From NCBI GenBank assembly GCA_017483805.1, contig JAFUUL010000155.1, positions 1-39,338 of the forward strand: 39,338 nucleotides of DNA, given 5' to 3'. This DNA comes from Prevotella sp. GTDB taxonomy: Bacteria > Bacteroidota > Bacteroidia > Bacteroidales > Bacteroidaceae. This document shows, piece after piece, positions 8,609 to 20,304 of the stretch. Positions within the stretch are counted from its first letter, which is position 1. Each line of letters opens with the position of its first letter. A program made the translations under genes and the position numbers. The notes under the pieces are model-generated. The model was not told the origin of the DNA, made no database searches, and saw only the letters and a program-made list of their open reading frames with translations.

Positions 8609-8640
8609 CAAAGTTACGAATAATTTGCGAGAAAAGCAAA
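8609..8640 (-). promoter_or_regulatory. Promoter of the LysE-DUF4924-rfbD-phosphatase-prfC unit
   Basis: The minus strand shows TTTG (8637-8640), exactly 20 bases, then TAACTTTG (8609-8616), a perfect Bacteroidetes -33/-7 pair. The next four genes follow with gaps of 26 bases or fewer and no other strong promoter seen. The ATG at 8600 is eight bases past the -7 box. Confidence 0.85.
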
Positions 8641-8660
8641 ATTATCAGGAAGAATTAATT

Positions 8661-8676
8661 TGGCACGACTTTTGCA
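8661..8676 (+). promoter_or_regulatory. Sigma-54 (RpoN) promoter upstream of htpG
   Basis: TGGCACGACTTTTGCA contains the -24 element TGGCACG, four bases, and the -12 element TTGCA, a textbook sigma-54 promoter with the conserved GG and GC ten bases apart. The start site would be near 8688, about 36 bases before the htpG ATG. No TAnnTTTG box serves htpG. Sigma-54 promoters need an enhancer-binding activator, so htpG would be switched by a dedicated signal. Confidence 0.75.
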
Positions 8677-8723
8677 AGCAAGCATGAAGAAACAAGAACA
8701 GAAACAAGAAAACGTAATAAATC

Positions 8724-10778
8724 ATGCAAAAAGGTAACATCGGGGTTACGACCGAGAACATCTTCCCCGTCATCAAAAAGTTTCTCTACAGCGATCAAGA
8801 GATATTCCTGCGCGAGATGGTGAGCAATGCCGTCGATGCCACGCAGAAGATGAAGACTCTGGCCGAGAAGGGCGAGTATAAAGGCGAACTGGGCGATCTG
8901 ACGGTGCGCGTAGCACTGGATGCCGACAAGGGCACCATCACCATCAGCGACCACGGCATCGGCATGACCGAGGAGGAGATCGACAAGTATATCAACCAGA
9001 TAGCCTTCTCGGGCGTCACCGACTTCCTGGAGAAATACAAGGACAATGCCAACAACATCATCGGCCACTTCGGCCTGGGCTTCTACTCGTCGTTCATGGT
9101 GTCGAAGAAGGTGGAGATCATCACCCGCTCCTACAAGGAGGATGCGAAAGCCGTGAAGTGGAGTTGCGACGGCAGCCCTGCCTATGAGATTGACGACGCT
9201 GAGCGTGCCGACCACGGCAGCGACATCATCCTCTACATCGATGATGACTCGAAGGAATTCCTCGACAAGTACAAACTGGAGCAACTGCTGCAGAAGTACT
9301 GCAAGTTCCTGCCCGTGCCCGTGGCCTTCGGCAAGAAGACCGAGTGGAAGGACGGCAAGCAGGTGGACACCGAGGAGGACAATATTATTAATAATGTGGA
9401 GCCCCTGTGGACGAAGACCCCGTCGACGCTGAAGGACGAGGACTACAAGTCTTTCTACCGCACGCTCTATCCCATGCAGGACGAGCCCCTCTTCTGGATT
9501 CACCTGAACGTGGACTATCCCTTCAACCTGACGGGCATCCTCTACTTCCCCCGTATCAAGAACTCCATAGAGTTGCAGAAGAACAAGATACAACTCTACT
9601 GCAATCAGGTCTTCGTGACCGACCAGGTGGAGGGCATCGTGCCTGAGTTCCTCACCCTGCTGCACGGCGTCATCGACTCGCCCGACATTCCCCTGAACGT
9701 CAGCCGCAGTTACCTGCAGAGCGACCGCGAGGTGAAGAAGATCTCGACCTATATCACCAAGAAGGTCTCCGACCGTCTGAAGGCCATCTTCAACGAGGAC
9801 CGCAAGGCCTACGAGGAGAAGTGGGATCACCTGAAACTCTTCATCAACTACGGCATCCTGACCGAGGAGAACTTCTACGACCGCGCCAAGGACTTCTCGC
9901 TGCTGAAGGACACGGAAGGCAAGTACTTCACCTTCGACGAATACCGCACGCTCATCGAGGCTGCCCAGAAGGACAAGGACGGCAACCTGGTTTATCTCTA
10001 TGCCACCGACAAGGAGGAGCAGTACTCCTACATCCGCGCCGCCCAGGACAAGGGCTACAGCGTGCTGCTGCTCGACGGCCAACTCGACGTGCCTTGCATC
10101 CAGACGCTGGAGCAGAAGTTCGAGAAGAGCCGCTTCACTCGTGTGGATGCCGACACCGTGGACCATCTCATCCAGAAAGATGACAAGCCCCAGAGCAACC
10201 TGAGTGACACGGAACGTGACAATCTGTCAGCCGTCTTCCAGTCGCAGATGCCAAAGATGGACAAGGCAGAGTTCATCGTCGAGGTCAACGCCCTGGGCGA
10301 GGAGCAGCGGCCGGTGGTCATCACCCAGAACGAGTGGATGCGCCGCATGAAGGAGATGAGCCGCTACCAGAGTGGCATGGGGTTCTACGGACAGATGCCC
10401 GACTCCTACAACCTGGTGCTCAACAGCGACCACCCGCTGGTGAAGCGCGTGCTCAGTGATGCACAGACTCAACTGGACGAGCAACTGAAGCCCATCGAGA
10501 GTGAGATCAAGGGCCAGGAGGCCCGCCTGGCCGCCCTCAACCAGCAGACGGATAAGAAGAAGCCTGAGGAAATCACCCAGGAGGAGAAAGACGACAAGGC
10601 CGCCACACAGAAGGCCATCGACGAGCAGAAGGACAAGAAGCAGGCCCTCATCAGCGGCTACGCACAGGGCAACGACATCGTGCACCAACTCATCGACCTG
10701 GCCCTGCTGCAGAACGGTATGTTGAAGGGCGAAGCCCTCGACAAGTTCCTGCGCCGCAGCGTCGAACTGATCAAGTAG
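8724..10778 (+). CDS. htpG: Chaperone HtpG (Hsp90)
   Basis: Bacterial Hsp90, a dimeric ATP-dependent chaperone for late folding and stress survival. The GHKL ATPase domain (about 1-220) shows EMVSNAVDA, DHGIGMT and GHFGLGFYSSFMV; the middle domain includes LPLNVSRSYLQ-type sequence (IPLNVSRSYLQSDREVKKI); the C-terminal dimerisation domain follows. At 684 residues it is about 60 longer than the E. coli protein; part of the excess is a charged Lys/Glu/Gln-rich segment at about 580-645. It is monocistronic, with a sigma-54-type promoter at 8661-8676 and a terminator at 10810-10839. Confidence 0.97.
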   Translation: MQKGNIGVTTENIFPVIKKFLYSDQEIFLREMVSNAVDATQKMKTLAEKGEYKGELGDLTVRVALDADKGTITISDHGIGMTEEEIDKYINQIAFSGVTDFLEKYKDNANNIIGHFGLGFYSSFMVSKKVEIITRSYKEDAKAVKWSCDGSPAYEIDDAERADHGSDIILYIDDDSKEFLDKYKLEQLLQKYCKFLPVPVAFGKKTEWKDGKQVDTEEDNIINNVEPLWTKTPSTLKDEDYKSFYRTLYPMQDEPLFWIHLNVDYPFNLTGILYFPRIKNSIELQKNKIQLYCNQVFVTDQVEGIVPEFLTLLHGVIDSPDIPLNVSRSYLQSDREVKKISTYITKKVSDRLKAIFNEDRKAYEEKWDHLKLFINYGILTEENFYDRAKDFSLLKDTEGKYFTFDEYRTLIEAAQKDKDGNLVYLYATDKEEQYSYIRAAQDKGYSVLLLDGQLDVPCIQTLEQKFEKSRFTRVDADTVDHLIQKDDKPQSNLSDTERDNLSAVFQSQMPKMDKAEFIVEVNALGEEQRPVVITQNEWMRRMKEMSRYQSGMGFYGQMPDSYNLVLNSDHPLVKRVLSDAQTQLDEQLKPIESEIKGQEARLAALNQQTDKKKPEEITQEEKDDKAATQKAIDEQKDKKQALISGYAQGNDIVHQLIDLALLQNGMLKGEALDKFLRRSVELIK

Positions 10779-10809
10779 ACATCCTGTCACAAACACCACA
10801 GAACTCAGG

Positions 10810-10839
10810 AGGGCAGCCGTTGATTCGACTGCCCTTTTT
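10810..10839 (+). terminator. Intrinsic terminator after htpG
   Basis: AGGGCAG (10810-10816) pairs with CTGCCCT (10829-10835), and the plus strand runs into a stretch of T. It lies about 30 bases after the htpG stop codon. Confidence 0.75.
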
Positions 10840-10892
10840 GCTGCTTTTACAAAAAAAGACGGCAAAGGGCGCGGTTATTCAGAAAGTTTTCG

Positions 10893-10900
10893 TATCTTTG
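10893..10900 (+). promoter_or_regulatory. -7 box of the glucokinase gene
   Basis: TATCTTTG at 10893-10900 matches the Bacteroidetes -7 consensus and lies 40 bases before the ATG. No clear TTTG is seen at the expected -33 position (about 10869), so the promoter is partial. Confidence 0.55.
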
Positions 10901-10940
10901 TAGCCAAATTAGTACAAACAAGACATAAAACTATAAAAGC

Positions 10941-11930
10941 ATGATGAACGAACAAAGCAACATGAAGCCATACGTGATTGGCTTGGACTTGGGAGGAACT
11001 AACTCTGTGTTTGGCATCGTTGATGCCCGTGGTGAAATCAAGGCTACGACAGCCATCAAGACCGGCGGCTTCGCCAGTGCCGAGGCTTACGTAGACGCCT
11101 GCGTAGAGGCTCTGCAGCCTATCATCGAGCAGGTGGGCGGACTGGAGAAGATCAAGGCAATGGGCATCGGAGCGCCCAACGGCAACTACTACAAGGGCAC
11201 CATCGAGTATGCCCCCAACCTGCCTTGGGCCCACGACTGCATCGTGCCTCTGGCCAAGATGTTCAGCGAGCGACTGGGCGACATTCCCGTGGCACTGACC
11301 AACGACGCCAACGCTGCAGCCATCGGCGAGATGGTCTATGGCGTGGCCCGCGGCATGAAGAACTTCATCGTCATCACCCTGGGCACGGGTGTCGGTTCGG
11401 GCGTGGTGGTCAACGGACAACTGCTCTATGGTAGCGACGGCTTTGCCGGCGAACTGGGCCACGTAACGATGGTGCGCGGCGCCGATGGACGCTCTTGCGG
11501 CTGCGGTCGCACGGGCTGTCTGGAGGCCTATTGCTCGGCTACAGGCGTGGCCCGCACGGCCCGTGAGTTGCTGGCCAAGACCCAGCGTCCATCCCTGTTG
11601 CGCGAGTTGGATCCGGAGAAGATCACTTCGCTCGACGTCTCCATCGCTGCCGGCAAGGGCGACGAACTGGCTCAGGAGATCTACGCCTTCACCGGCAAGA
11701 TGCTGGGCGAGGCCTGTGCCGACTTTGCTGCCTTCTCATCCCCCGAGGCTTTCATCTTCTTCGGAGGTATGGTCAAGGCCGGCGAGTTGATCATGAAGCC
11801 CATCCGCGAGGCCTACGATGCCCACGTGATGGCCATCTTCAAGGGCAAGGCCCAGTTCCTGGTCAGCGGGCTCGACGGTGCTTCGGCAGCCGTGCTCGGT
11901 GCATCTGCCGTAGGCTGGGAGATTCAGTAA
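10941..11930 (+). CDS. ROK-family glucokinase
   Basis: Phosphorylates glucose (or a related hexose) with ATP. The N-terminal phosphate-binding motif is IGLDLGGTNSVFGIVD. TNDANAAAIGE carries the catalytic Asp, followed by LGTGVGSGVVVNG, the ROK signature near GFAGELGHVTM, and the zinc motif CGCGRTGCLEAYCS. Length 329 is normal. An ATG eleven codons in (MKPYVIGLD) could also serve as start. It is monocistronic between two terminators. Glucokinase is most likely, but N-acyl-mannosamine kinase and similar ROK kinases share these motifs. Confidence 0.88.
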   Translation: MMNEQSNMKPYVIGLDLGGTNSVFGIVDARGEIKATTAIKTGGFASAEAYVDACVEALQPIIEQVGGLEKIKAMGIGAPNGNYYKGTIEYAPNLPWAHDCIVPLAKMFSERLGDIPVALTNDANAAAIGEMVYGVARGMKNFIVITLGTGVGSGVVVNGQLLYGSDGFAGELGHVTMVRGADGRSCGCGRTGCLEAYCSATGVARTARELLAKTQRPSLLRELDPEKITSLDVSIAAGKGDELAQEIYAFTGKMLGEACADFAAFSSPEAFIFFGGMVKAGELIMKPIREAYDAHVMAIFKGKAQFLVSGLDGASAAVLGASAVGWEIQ

Positions 11931-11949
11931 GAACACAACGACAAAGAAG

Positions 11950-11973
11950 AAAGGCACGGGATCCCGTGCCTTT
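11950..11973. terminator. Bidirectional terminator between glucokinase and nadE
   Basis: GGCACGGGATCCCGTGCC (11953-11970) is a perfect palindrome extended by AAA on the left and TTT on the right. It ends the plus-strand glucokinase gene and the convergent minus-strand operon whose last gene, nadE, stops at 11981. Confidence 0.9.
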
Positions 11974-11980
11974 TCTCTTT

Positions 11981-13903
11981 CTACAGCCCCTCACACTCTT
12001 TCAGCCACAGGGCACTGGCGGCATCGCTGGGCATGCGCCAGTCGCCACGCGGCGACAGACTGACGCTGCCCACCTTGGGCCCGTCAGGCAGACAGGAGCG
12101 CTTGAACTGTTGGTTGAAGAAGCGGCGGCAGAAGGTCTGCAGCCATTTCTTGATAGTCTCATCATCATACTTGCCGTCGAACGCATGCTGAGCCAGCATG
12201 TAGATCTTGGACGGACGGAAGCCAAAGCGAAGCAGATGGTAGATGAAGAAGTCGTGCAACTCGTAGGGGCCCACCAGGTCTTCGGTCTTCTGGGCTATGT
12301 TGCCCTGTTCGTCTGCGGGTGTCAGTTCCGGTGAGATGGGGGTGTCCACCACGTCTATCAGCGTGTCGTGCTGGGCACTGAAGGCCGGCAGCGTGGCCAG
12401 ATAGCGTATCAGATACTGCACCAGCGTCTTGGGCACGCCACCATTCACACCGTACATCGACATGTGGTCACCATTGTAGGTGCACCACCCCAGAGCCAGT
12501 TCCGACAGGTCGCCCGTGCCGATGACCATGCCGCCCACCTGGTTGGCCACGTCCATCAGTATCTGGGTGCGCTCGCGGGCCTGAGAGTTCTCATAGGTCA
12601 CATTGTGGTTGGCCATGTCGTGACCGATATCCTGGAAATGCTGCTTCACCGAGAGGGCAATGCTGATCTCACGCTGCGTGATGCCCAGCGAGTCCATCAG
12701 GCTGACGGCATTGTCGTGCGTACGGTCAGAGGTGCCGAAGCCCGGCATGGTGATGCCGATGATACCCTTGCGGGAAAGGCCCAGTTTGTCGAAGGCGCGC
12801 ACCACGACGAGCAGGGCCAGCGTCGAGTCGAGACCGCCGCTGATGCCGATGACAGCCTTGTCGCAGCGGGTGTGGCTGAGGCGCTTGCAGAGGCCCATGG
12901 TCTGTATGCTGAGTATCTCCTCGCAACTCTCGGCCATCATCGACTGGGAAGGGATGAAGGGGTGAGGGTTCACCTGGCGAATCAGTTCGAAGTCGCGCGG
13001 CGTGGTGGGCTTGCAGTCCACATAGCGGGCCGTAGCCCCGTCCTGAGCGGTGCGGAAGGTGGTGTTGTTCTGGCGCTCTGAGCGCAGGCGGTCCACGTCG
13101 ACCTGCTGGATGCGCAGTTGCGGCTCCAGACTGAAGCGGTCGGCCTCGCAGAGCATACGGCCATTCTCAAATATCATGGCATTGCCGCCATAGACCACAT
13201 CCTGTGTCGACTCGCCGAAGCCGCAACTGCTGTACACGTAGCCGCACATCATGCGGGCACTCTGCTGGGCCAGCAGCGCACACAGGTAGTTGTGCTTGCC
13301 AATGAGTTCGTCGGTGGCCGAGAGGTTCAGTATGATGTCGGCACCGGCCAGGGCCAGATTGTTGCTGGGCGGGAGCGGTGCCCACACGTCCTCACAAATC
13401 TCGATGCCGAAGCAAGCCCCGTCGCAGGTGCGGAAGACCAGCGGCTCGCTGGACACCCTCACAGGGCTGCCGGCCAAATAGATATCCTGAGGAATCAGGT
13501 CGGTGGCCGAGGCAAACCAGCGCTTCTCGTAGAACTCGTTGTAGTTGGGCAGATAGGTCTTGGGCACCACGCCCAGCAGCGTTCCGCCCTGTATGACGGC
13601 AGCACAATTGTAGAGCAGCGACCCGATGCGCACAGGCAGTCCCACCACCGAGATGATGTCCAGTTTGCGGGTGAAGTCGAGCAGCATCAGCACGGCCTCC
13701 TCGGCCTTGTCGAGCAGCAATTGCTGGCGGAACAGGTCCTGGCACGAATAGCCCGTGATGCAGAGTTCGGGGAAGACGATGACCTCCACGCCCTTGCCTT
13801 CGGCCTGGATCATCAGGTTCTCTATCTGCTTGACGTTGTATTCCACGTCGGCCACGCGGATACCTGGTATCGCGGCAGCCACCTTGATTAGTCCGTATTT
13901 CAT
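11981..13903 (-). CDS. nadE: Glutamine-dependent NAD+ synthase
   Basis: Makes NAD+ from nicotinate adenine dinucleotide, using glutamine as nitrogen source. The N-terminal nitrilase domain (about 1-290) supplies ammonia: Glu46 in VFPELCITGYS, the Lys motif VVPKTYLPNYNEFYE, and the nucleophile Cys in CFGIEICEDVW. The C-terminal synthetase domain has the PP-loop GISGGLDSTLALL and GTGDLSELALGWCTYNGDHM. Length 640 fits the two-domain form. Its ATG overlaps the stop of the upstream DUF2027-Smr gene (ATGA), implying coupled translation. Last gene of the six-gene minus-strand unit. Confidence 0.96.
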   Translation of the reverse strand: MKYGLIKVAAAIPGIRVADVEYNVKQIENLMIQAEGKGVEVIVFPELCITGYSCQDLFRQQLLLDKAEEAVLMLLDFTRKLDIISVVGLPVRIGSLLYNCAAVIQGGTLLGVVPKTYLPNYNEFYEKRWFASATDLIPQDIYLAGSPVRVSSEPLVFRTCDGACFGIEICEDVWAPLPPSNNLALAGADIILNLSATDELIGKHNYLCALLAQQSARMMCGYVYSSCGFGESTQDVVYGGNAMIFENGRMLCEADRFSLEPQLRIQQVDVDRLRSERQNNTTFRTAQDGATARYVDCKPTTPRDFELIRQVNPHPFIPSQSMMAESCEEILSIQTMGLCKRLSHTRCDKAVIGISGGLDSTLALLVVVRAFDKLGLSRKGIIGITMPGFGTSDRTHDNAVSLMDSLGITQREISIALSVKQHFQDIGHDMANHNVTYENSQARERTQILMDVANQVGGMVIGTGDLSELALGWCTYNGDHMSMYGVNGGVPKTLVQYLIRYLATLPAFSAQHDTLIDVVDTPISPELTPADEQGNIAQKTEDLVGPYELHDFFIYHLLRFGFRPSKIYMLAQHAFDGKYDDETIKKWLQTFCRRFFNQQFKRSCLPDGPKVGSVSLSPRGDWRMPSDAASALWLKECEGL

Positions 13904-14964
13904 TTGATGGTCACTTGTGTAGCCCCGTAACTGTACTCCTGGAACGAGGCGTCCTGATAAGTATAATGTTTGTATCGGTATTGCAGTTCGTTGACCAGTG
14001 CCTTGCGCAGCACGCCCTCGCCCTTGCCATGAATGAACACGATCTTCGTGCCCTTCTTCTTCTCGTTGTCCTTGAGCACCTTGCGGAAGGCATCCAGTTG
14101 GTAGTTCAGTATGTCGCTGGCCGACATACCATTCGTGGTGTCGAGCAGCGCATCGGCATGCAGGTCGACCACGATGGTGCCGTCGTCCTTCACGGTGACG
14201 CTCTGACGCTTGTCCTGCACCACGGGTATCTGCCTGCCGTACATCTCTTCCTTCAGTTGGCGGGCGTCGACCACCAGCGGCCGGGCAGCCTTGCCGTTCT
14301 CAATGATGGTATAGACGAGCGACGGCTGCTCGAAGTAGGCATTGGGCAGGAAGGTGTGCAACTTGTAGAACTTCACGGGATCGATGCGCAACTGCACGTC
14401 TACCGTCGGGCGCAGCAGGAAGTTCTTATCGCGCTTGTAGGCCATCAGTTGGATGGCTACGCGCTCCATGCCGTTCAGGTCTTCGCGACCGAACTCCTCG
14501 ATAAACAGTTTGGTGTTCGGCTCCACTTCAGCCGTTGCCCTGAGCGACCAACCGCTGCCTTCAGCCGTCAGATAACTGAAGCGGATGTAGTAGTTGCAGT
14601 CGTTCACCAGATAGGTCTCGAAGCGGGTCTGCGAGAGTTCCTTCACGTCCATCGGCACAAAGGCCAGATAGGCCGACAGTTCCTCCCCGCCCTTGCGCTC
14701 CTCGGGCTTGGCCTTGAAGGTCACGGGCCGGTCGGCAGGCTCCACCTCATTGGGCTGGGCCGCCTGCTGCTGGCTCTTCTGCTTCACTTCCAAAACGTGG
14801 CTCGTATCATAGTTCTCCACGCCGATGACCACCACTTCGCTGATGGCCATGGGCACCTCGAATCCGTCTTCATCCTCCACGAGCACCACATTCTTCCCCT
14901 GGAAGCCGGCCACACGGCCGCCTCCTATCTCGCTGAGGAATCTCACTTTGTCTCCTATCTTCAT
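13900..14964 (-). CDS. DUF2027 protein with C-terminal Smr domain
   Basis: A 354-residue cytoplasmic protein. Residues about 1-50 (MKIGDKVRFLSEIGGGRVAG, then EDGFEVPMAISEVVVIG) form an SH3-like region typical of Bacteroidetes DUF2027 proteins. A Gln/Glu-rich linker follows, then a beta-rich middle part and a C-terminal Smr domain (about 265-354) with the family's FIHGKGEGVLRKAL. Smr domains occur in MutS2 and in stand-alone nucleases, but here there is no MutS ATPase part, so a nucleic-acid role is only inferred. It follows the GHL10 gene after 12 bases and overlaps nadE. Confidence 0.82.
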   Translation of the reverse strand: MKIGDKVRFLSEIGGGRVAGFQGKNVVLVEDEDGFEVPMAISEVVVIGVENYDTSHVLEVKQKSQQQAAQPNEVEPADRPVTFKAKPEERKGGEELSAYLAFVPMDVKELSQTRFETYLVNDCNYYIRFSYLTAEGSGWSLRATAEVEPNTKLFIEEFGREDLNGMERVAIQLMAYKRDKNFLLRPTVDVQLRIDPVKFYKLHTFLPNAYFEQPSLVYTIIENGKAARPLVVDARQLKEEMYGRQIPVVQDKRQSVTVKDDGTIVVDLHADALLDTTNGMSASDILNYQLDAFRKVLKDNEKKKGTKIVFIHGKGEGVLRKALVNELQYRYKHYTYQDASFQEYSYGATQVTIK

Positions 14965-14976
14965 TTGTCTTCTCTA

Positions 14977-16433
14977 TTACAGTTTAACAGTCTTCTTGGC
15001 CGGCTTGCTCTCGTTCTGCAGACGGTCCAGCGCGGTGACCACGTAGGTGTACTTCTGCTGTCCGTTGGCATAGGGCAACTTGTAGTAGGTGTTGGGCGTG
15101 ACCGCGACAATCTTCCCGGGGTCGTCGGTGTTCACCTTCTCGCCCTTCTCAAAGCGGTAGACCACGTAGCGGGTGGCCACGTCGTCCCACGACTTGCCCT
15201 TCGGTGCCGTCCAGAAGAGGATGTAGCCGTCGCTGGTCCACACGGGCTTCACTTTGCGGGGAGCCTTGGGTGCCTTCTTGTCGATGAAGGTCATCTGGGG
15301 CTGCAGGGCCGGATGGCGCCAGTAGTTCTGACGGAGCACGGTGCCGTAGTTGCCGGTATTGTCGACAGCGGCCTTGGCATACCAGAGCACGGTGCCCTGC
15401 ACGCCCGGCATCTGCTGTGAGAGCGTGCGCTTCTGGGCCTGCTGACCGAACTTCACAGTGCGCTCGATGTCCTCGCCGATGAAGAGCGGACGGCCGGCAG
15501 CATGCTGGCTCCACCAGCGGATGAGCGTGTCGTAGTCGGCGGCACGGTTGCCTATCTCCCAGTATATCTGCGGCACGCAGTAGTCCAGCCAGCCGTTGTT
15601 GACCCACAGGAGCACGTCGGCATAGAGGTCATCGTAGTTCTGCAGACCGTTGGTATTGCTGCCGATGGCGGCACTCTTCTTGTTGCGGTAGATGCCGAAG
15701 GGCGAGATGCCCACCTTCACCCAGGGCTTGGCCTGGTGGACGGTCTCATAGAACTGCTTGATGAAGAGGTTGACATTATAGCGGCGCCAGTCGCCCCGGT
15801 CCTTGATGCCGTTGCTGTACTGACGGTACTGGGCATCGTCGGGTATCTGCTGTCCGGCAGCGGGATAGGGATAGAAATAGTCGTCCATGTGGATGCCGTC
15901 GATGTCGTAGCGGGTGACGATGTCGCGCGCCACCTGGCAGATGTAGTCGCGGTTCTCGGGAATGCCGGGATTGAGAATCTTCAGCCCGTCGTAGTCGAAG
16001 CACCACTCCGGATGGCGCACGGCCACATGGGTGGTGGCGAGCAGGTTGGTGGTCTTCGTCTTGGCCCGATAGGGATTGATCCAGGCGTGCAGTTCCATGC
16101 CGCGAGCGTGGCACTGGTCTATCATCCACTGCAGGGGATCCCAGTAGGGCGACGGTGCCTTGCCCTGCTGTCCGGTGAGGAAGCGGCTCCAGGGCTCGAT
16201 GCTGCTCTCGTAGAGGGCATCGCACTCAGGACGCACCTGGAAGATGATGGCGTTGACGCCATCCTTCTGCAACTCGTCGAGTTGATAGGCCAGCGTCTGC
16301 TGCATCTTCTGGGTCCCCATGCCCTGAAACTGTCCGTTGACGCATTGTATCCACGCACCACGGAACTCTCTCTTCTGCTGGGCACTCACGAGGAGCGGCA
16401 TCATCAGCAGGAGTAGTAAGACTGTCTTTTTCA

Positions 16434-16437
<4 letters not shown>
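14977..16437 (-). CDS. Exported GHL10/DUF187 glycosyl hydrolase with fibronectin-like C-terminus
   Basis: An exported 486-residue protein: signal peptide MMKKTVLLLLLMMPLLVSA, then a TIM barrel of the GHL10 (UPF0748/DigH) family with REFRGAWIQCVNG, DGVNAIIFQVRPECDALY, GMELHAWINPYR, YDIDGIHMDDYFYP and PWVKVGISPFGIYRN. Residues about 400-486 look like a fibronectin type III module. E. coli DigH cleaves peptidoglycan glycan strands lacking stem peptides, so a role in wall turnover is plausible. The HMDDYF acid pair is the likely catalytic region. It overlaps the metH stop by ATGA. Exact substrate unproven. Confidence 0.88.
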
Positions 16438-19135
<2,698 letters not shown>

Positions 19136-19139
<4 letters not shown>

Positions 19140-19618
19140 TTGTAAACTTTCATGGCGCGATCCATCTCGCGGCGGTCCTCTTTCTCCTTCAGCGTCTGGC
19201 GCTTGTCGTAGGCCTTCTTGCCCTTGCAGAGGGCGATGTCCATCTTGGCCCGTCCGTTCTCGTCGATGAAGACGAGCGTGGGCACGATGGTGTAGCCCGT
19301 CTGCTTGGTGGCACTCTCCAGTCGGCTTATCTCGCGGCGGGTGAGCAGCAGTTTGCGGTCGCGCTTCTGCTCGTGGTTGTTGTAAGAGCCGTAGAAGTAG
19401 GGGCTGATGCTCATGCCCTTCACCCACAGTTCACCGCGGATGATGGTGCAATAGGTGTCTACGAGCGAGGCCTTGCCCGCACGGATGCTCTTGATCTCGG
19501 TGCCCGTGAGGACGATGCCTGCCGTCAGTTCCTCGATGAAGAAATATTCGAAGGCGGCCTTCTTGTTTTTTATCTGTACGGGACTCTTCTTGCGAATCTC
19601 CTCTTGCTGTTTGTTCAT
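19136..19618 (-). CDS. smpB: SsrA-binding protein SmpB
   Basis: Partner of tmRNA in rescue of stalled ribosomes. The sequence shows [34 protein letters not shown], the [19 protein letters not shown] beta-barrel segment, and the basic tail [26 protein letters not shown] that inserts in the ribosomal mRNA channel. Length 160 is normal. Start overlaps the DMP19 stop and its own stop overlaps metH, both as ATGA. The tmRNA gene itself is not seen in this window. Confidence 0.97.
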
Positions 19619-20121
19619 TCTATCGTTGCGAATTTCTCAATGTTCTCGTCTACATAGTGGGCAATCTGATCCGTCCAGCGCTCTTCGTTCTCGACGAACA
19701 TATCATCATAGTCGTCGAACTGGGGATACTGCTCGAAGAGGGCCATAAACTCCTCGTCGGTGCAGTCGCGCTCCAGGGCCTCGCGATGCTCCAGCCAGAG
19801 GGTGTGCACCTCGTAGAGCATCTTCGAGAGGTCGCGCAAGTGCCACATTTTGTTCAGGGCCTTGGCAAAGGGATTCTTGAAGATGAAGGGGCCATAGCCG
19901 TTGTGTATCAACTGGATAAAGCCTCCGTCCATCACTTCCTGGTGGAGCGTGTCCCAGCAGAGCAGGGTCATCTGGTCGGCATTCAACTGCTGCATGGTCT
20001 CAGCCGTCGGTTCACCGCCGATGGCCTGGCGCAGGGCGTCGATGAACACCTGCAGAAACTCGTCCATTCCCTCAAGAGCCGCCTGGCTCAGTGCTTCGTC
20101 TTTTACAGTTACTTGTATCAT
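19615..20121 (-). CDS. DMP19-like (DUF4375) protein
   Basis: A 168-residue acidic soluble protein. The central motif [20 protein letters not shown] matches the DMP19/DUF4375 family (typically E-x-x-NGGF-x-Q with NG). The C-terminus is strongly acidic ([15 protein letters not shown]). In Neisseria the namesake is a DNA mimic; that function should not be assumed here. First gene of the six-gene unit; its ATG lies only seven bases past the -7 box, so the message may be nearly leaderless. Confidence 0.78.
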   Translation of the reverse strand: MIQVTVKDEALSQAALEGMDEFLQVFIDALRQAIGGEPTAETMQQLNADQMTLLCWDTLHQEVMDGGFIQLIHNGYGPFIFKNPFAKALNKMWHLRDLSKMLYEVHTLWLEHREALERDCTDEEFMALFEQYPQFDDYDDMFVENEERWTDQIAHYVDENIEKFATIE

Positions 20122-20128
20122 AGGGGTG

Positions 20129-20160
20129 CAAAGTTACGAAGTTTTTTTTATTCCACCAAA
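20129..20160 (-). promoter_or_regulatory. Promoter of the DMP19-smpB-metH-GHL10-Smr-nadE unit
   Basis: The minus strand has TTTG (20157-20160), 20 bases, then TAACTTTG (20129-20136), a perfect match to the Bacteroidetes consensus. The ATG at 20119-20121 follows after seven bases. The sequence around the box (GTAACTTTGCACC) closely resembles the LysE promoter at 8609-8640. Confidence 0.85.
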
Positions 20161-20198
20161 TTTACGCCGAATTATTGATAGGCCAAGGCGCTTGTGGA

Positions 20199-20281
20199 GT
20201 TTGGACGGAGCAAACTGGGAGTTTGGACGAAGCAAACCCAGAGTTTGGACGAAGCAAACCCCAGGTTTGGACCGTCCAAAG
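20199..20281. repeat. Palindromic 22-base-period array, four units (locus B)
   Basis: Units start at 20199, 20221, 20243 and 20265, exactly 22 bases apart, each 17 bases: GTTTGGACGGAGCAAAC, GTTTGGACGAAGCAAAC twice, and GTTTGGACCGTCCAAAG. The outer GTTTG/CAAAC arms are kept while the core varies; the last unit is the most symmetrical. The spacers are TGGGA, CCAGA and CCCAG. The array lies between the minus-strand DMP19 promoter and the arabinose operon. Confidence 0.88.
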
Positions 20282-20304
20282 TCATGGGAGGGTGTTTTCG
20301 GGGT

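Noticed and set aside
19140-19427. N-terminal extension of MetH
   Set aside because: The extra 96 codons are smpB read in another frame; MetH homology starts at MIHDQIDKR with the ATGA overlap.
20199-20281. CRISPR array
   Set aside because: The units are 17 bases with 5-base spacers; CRISPR spacers are much longer and no cas gene is present.
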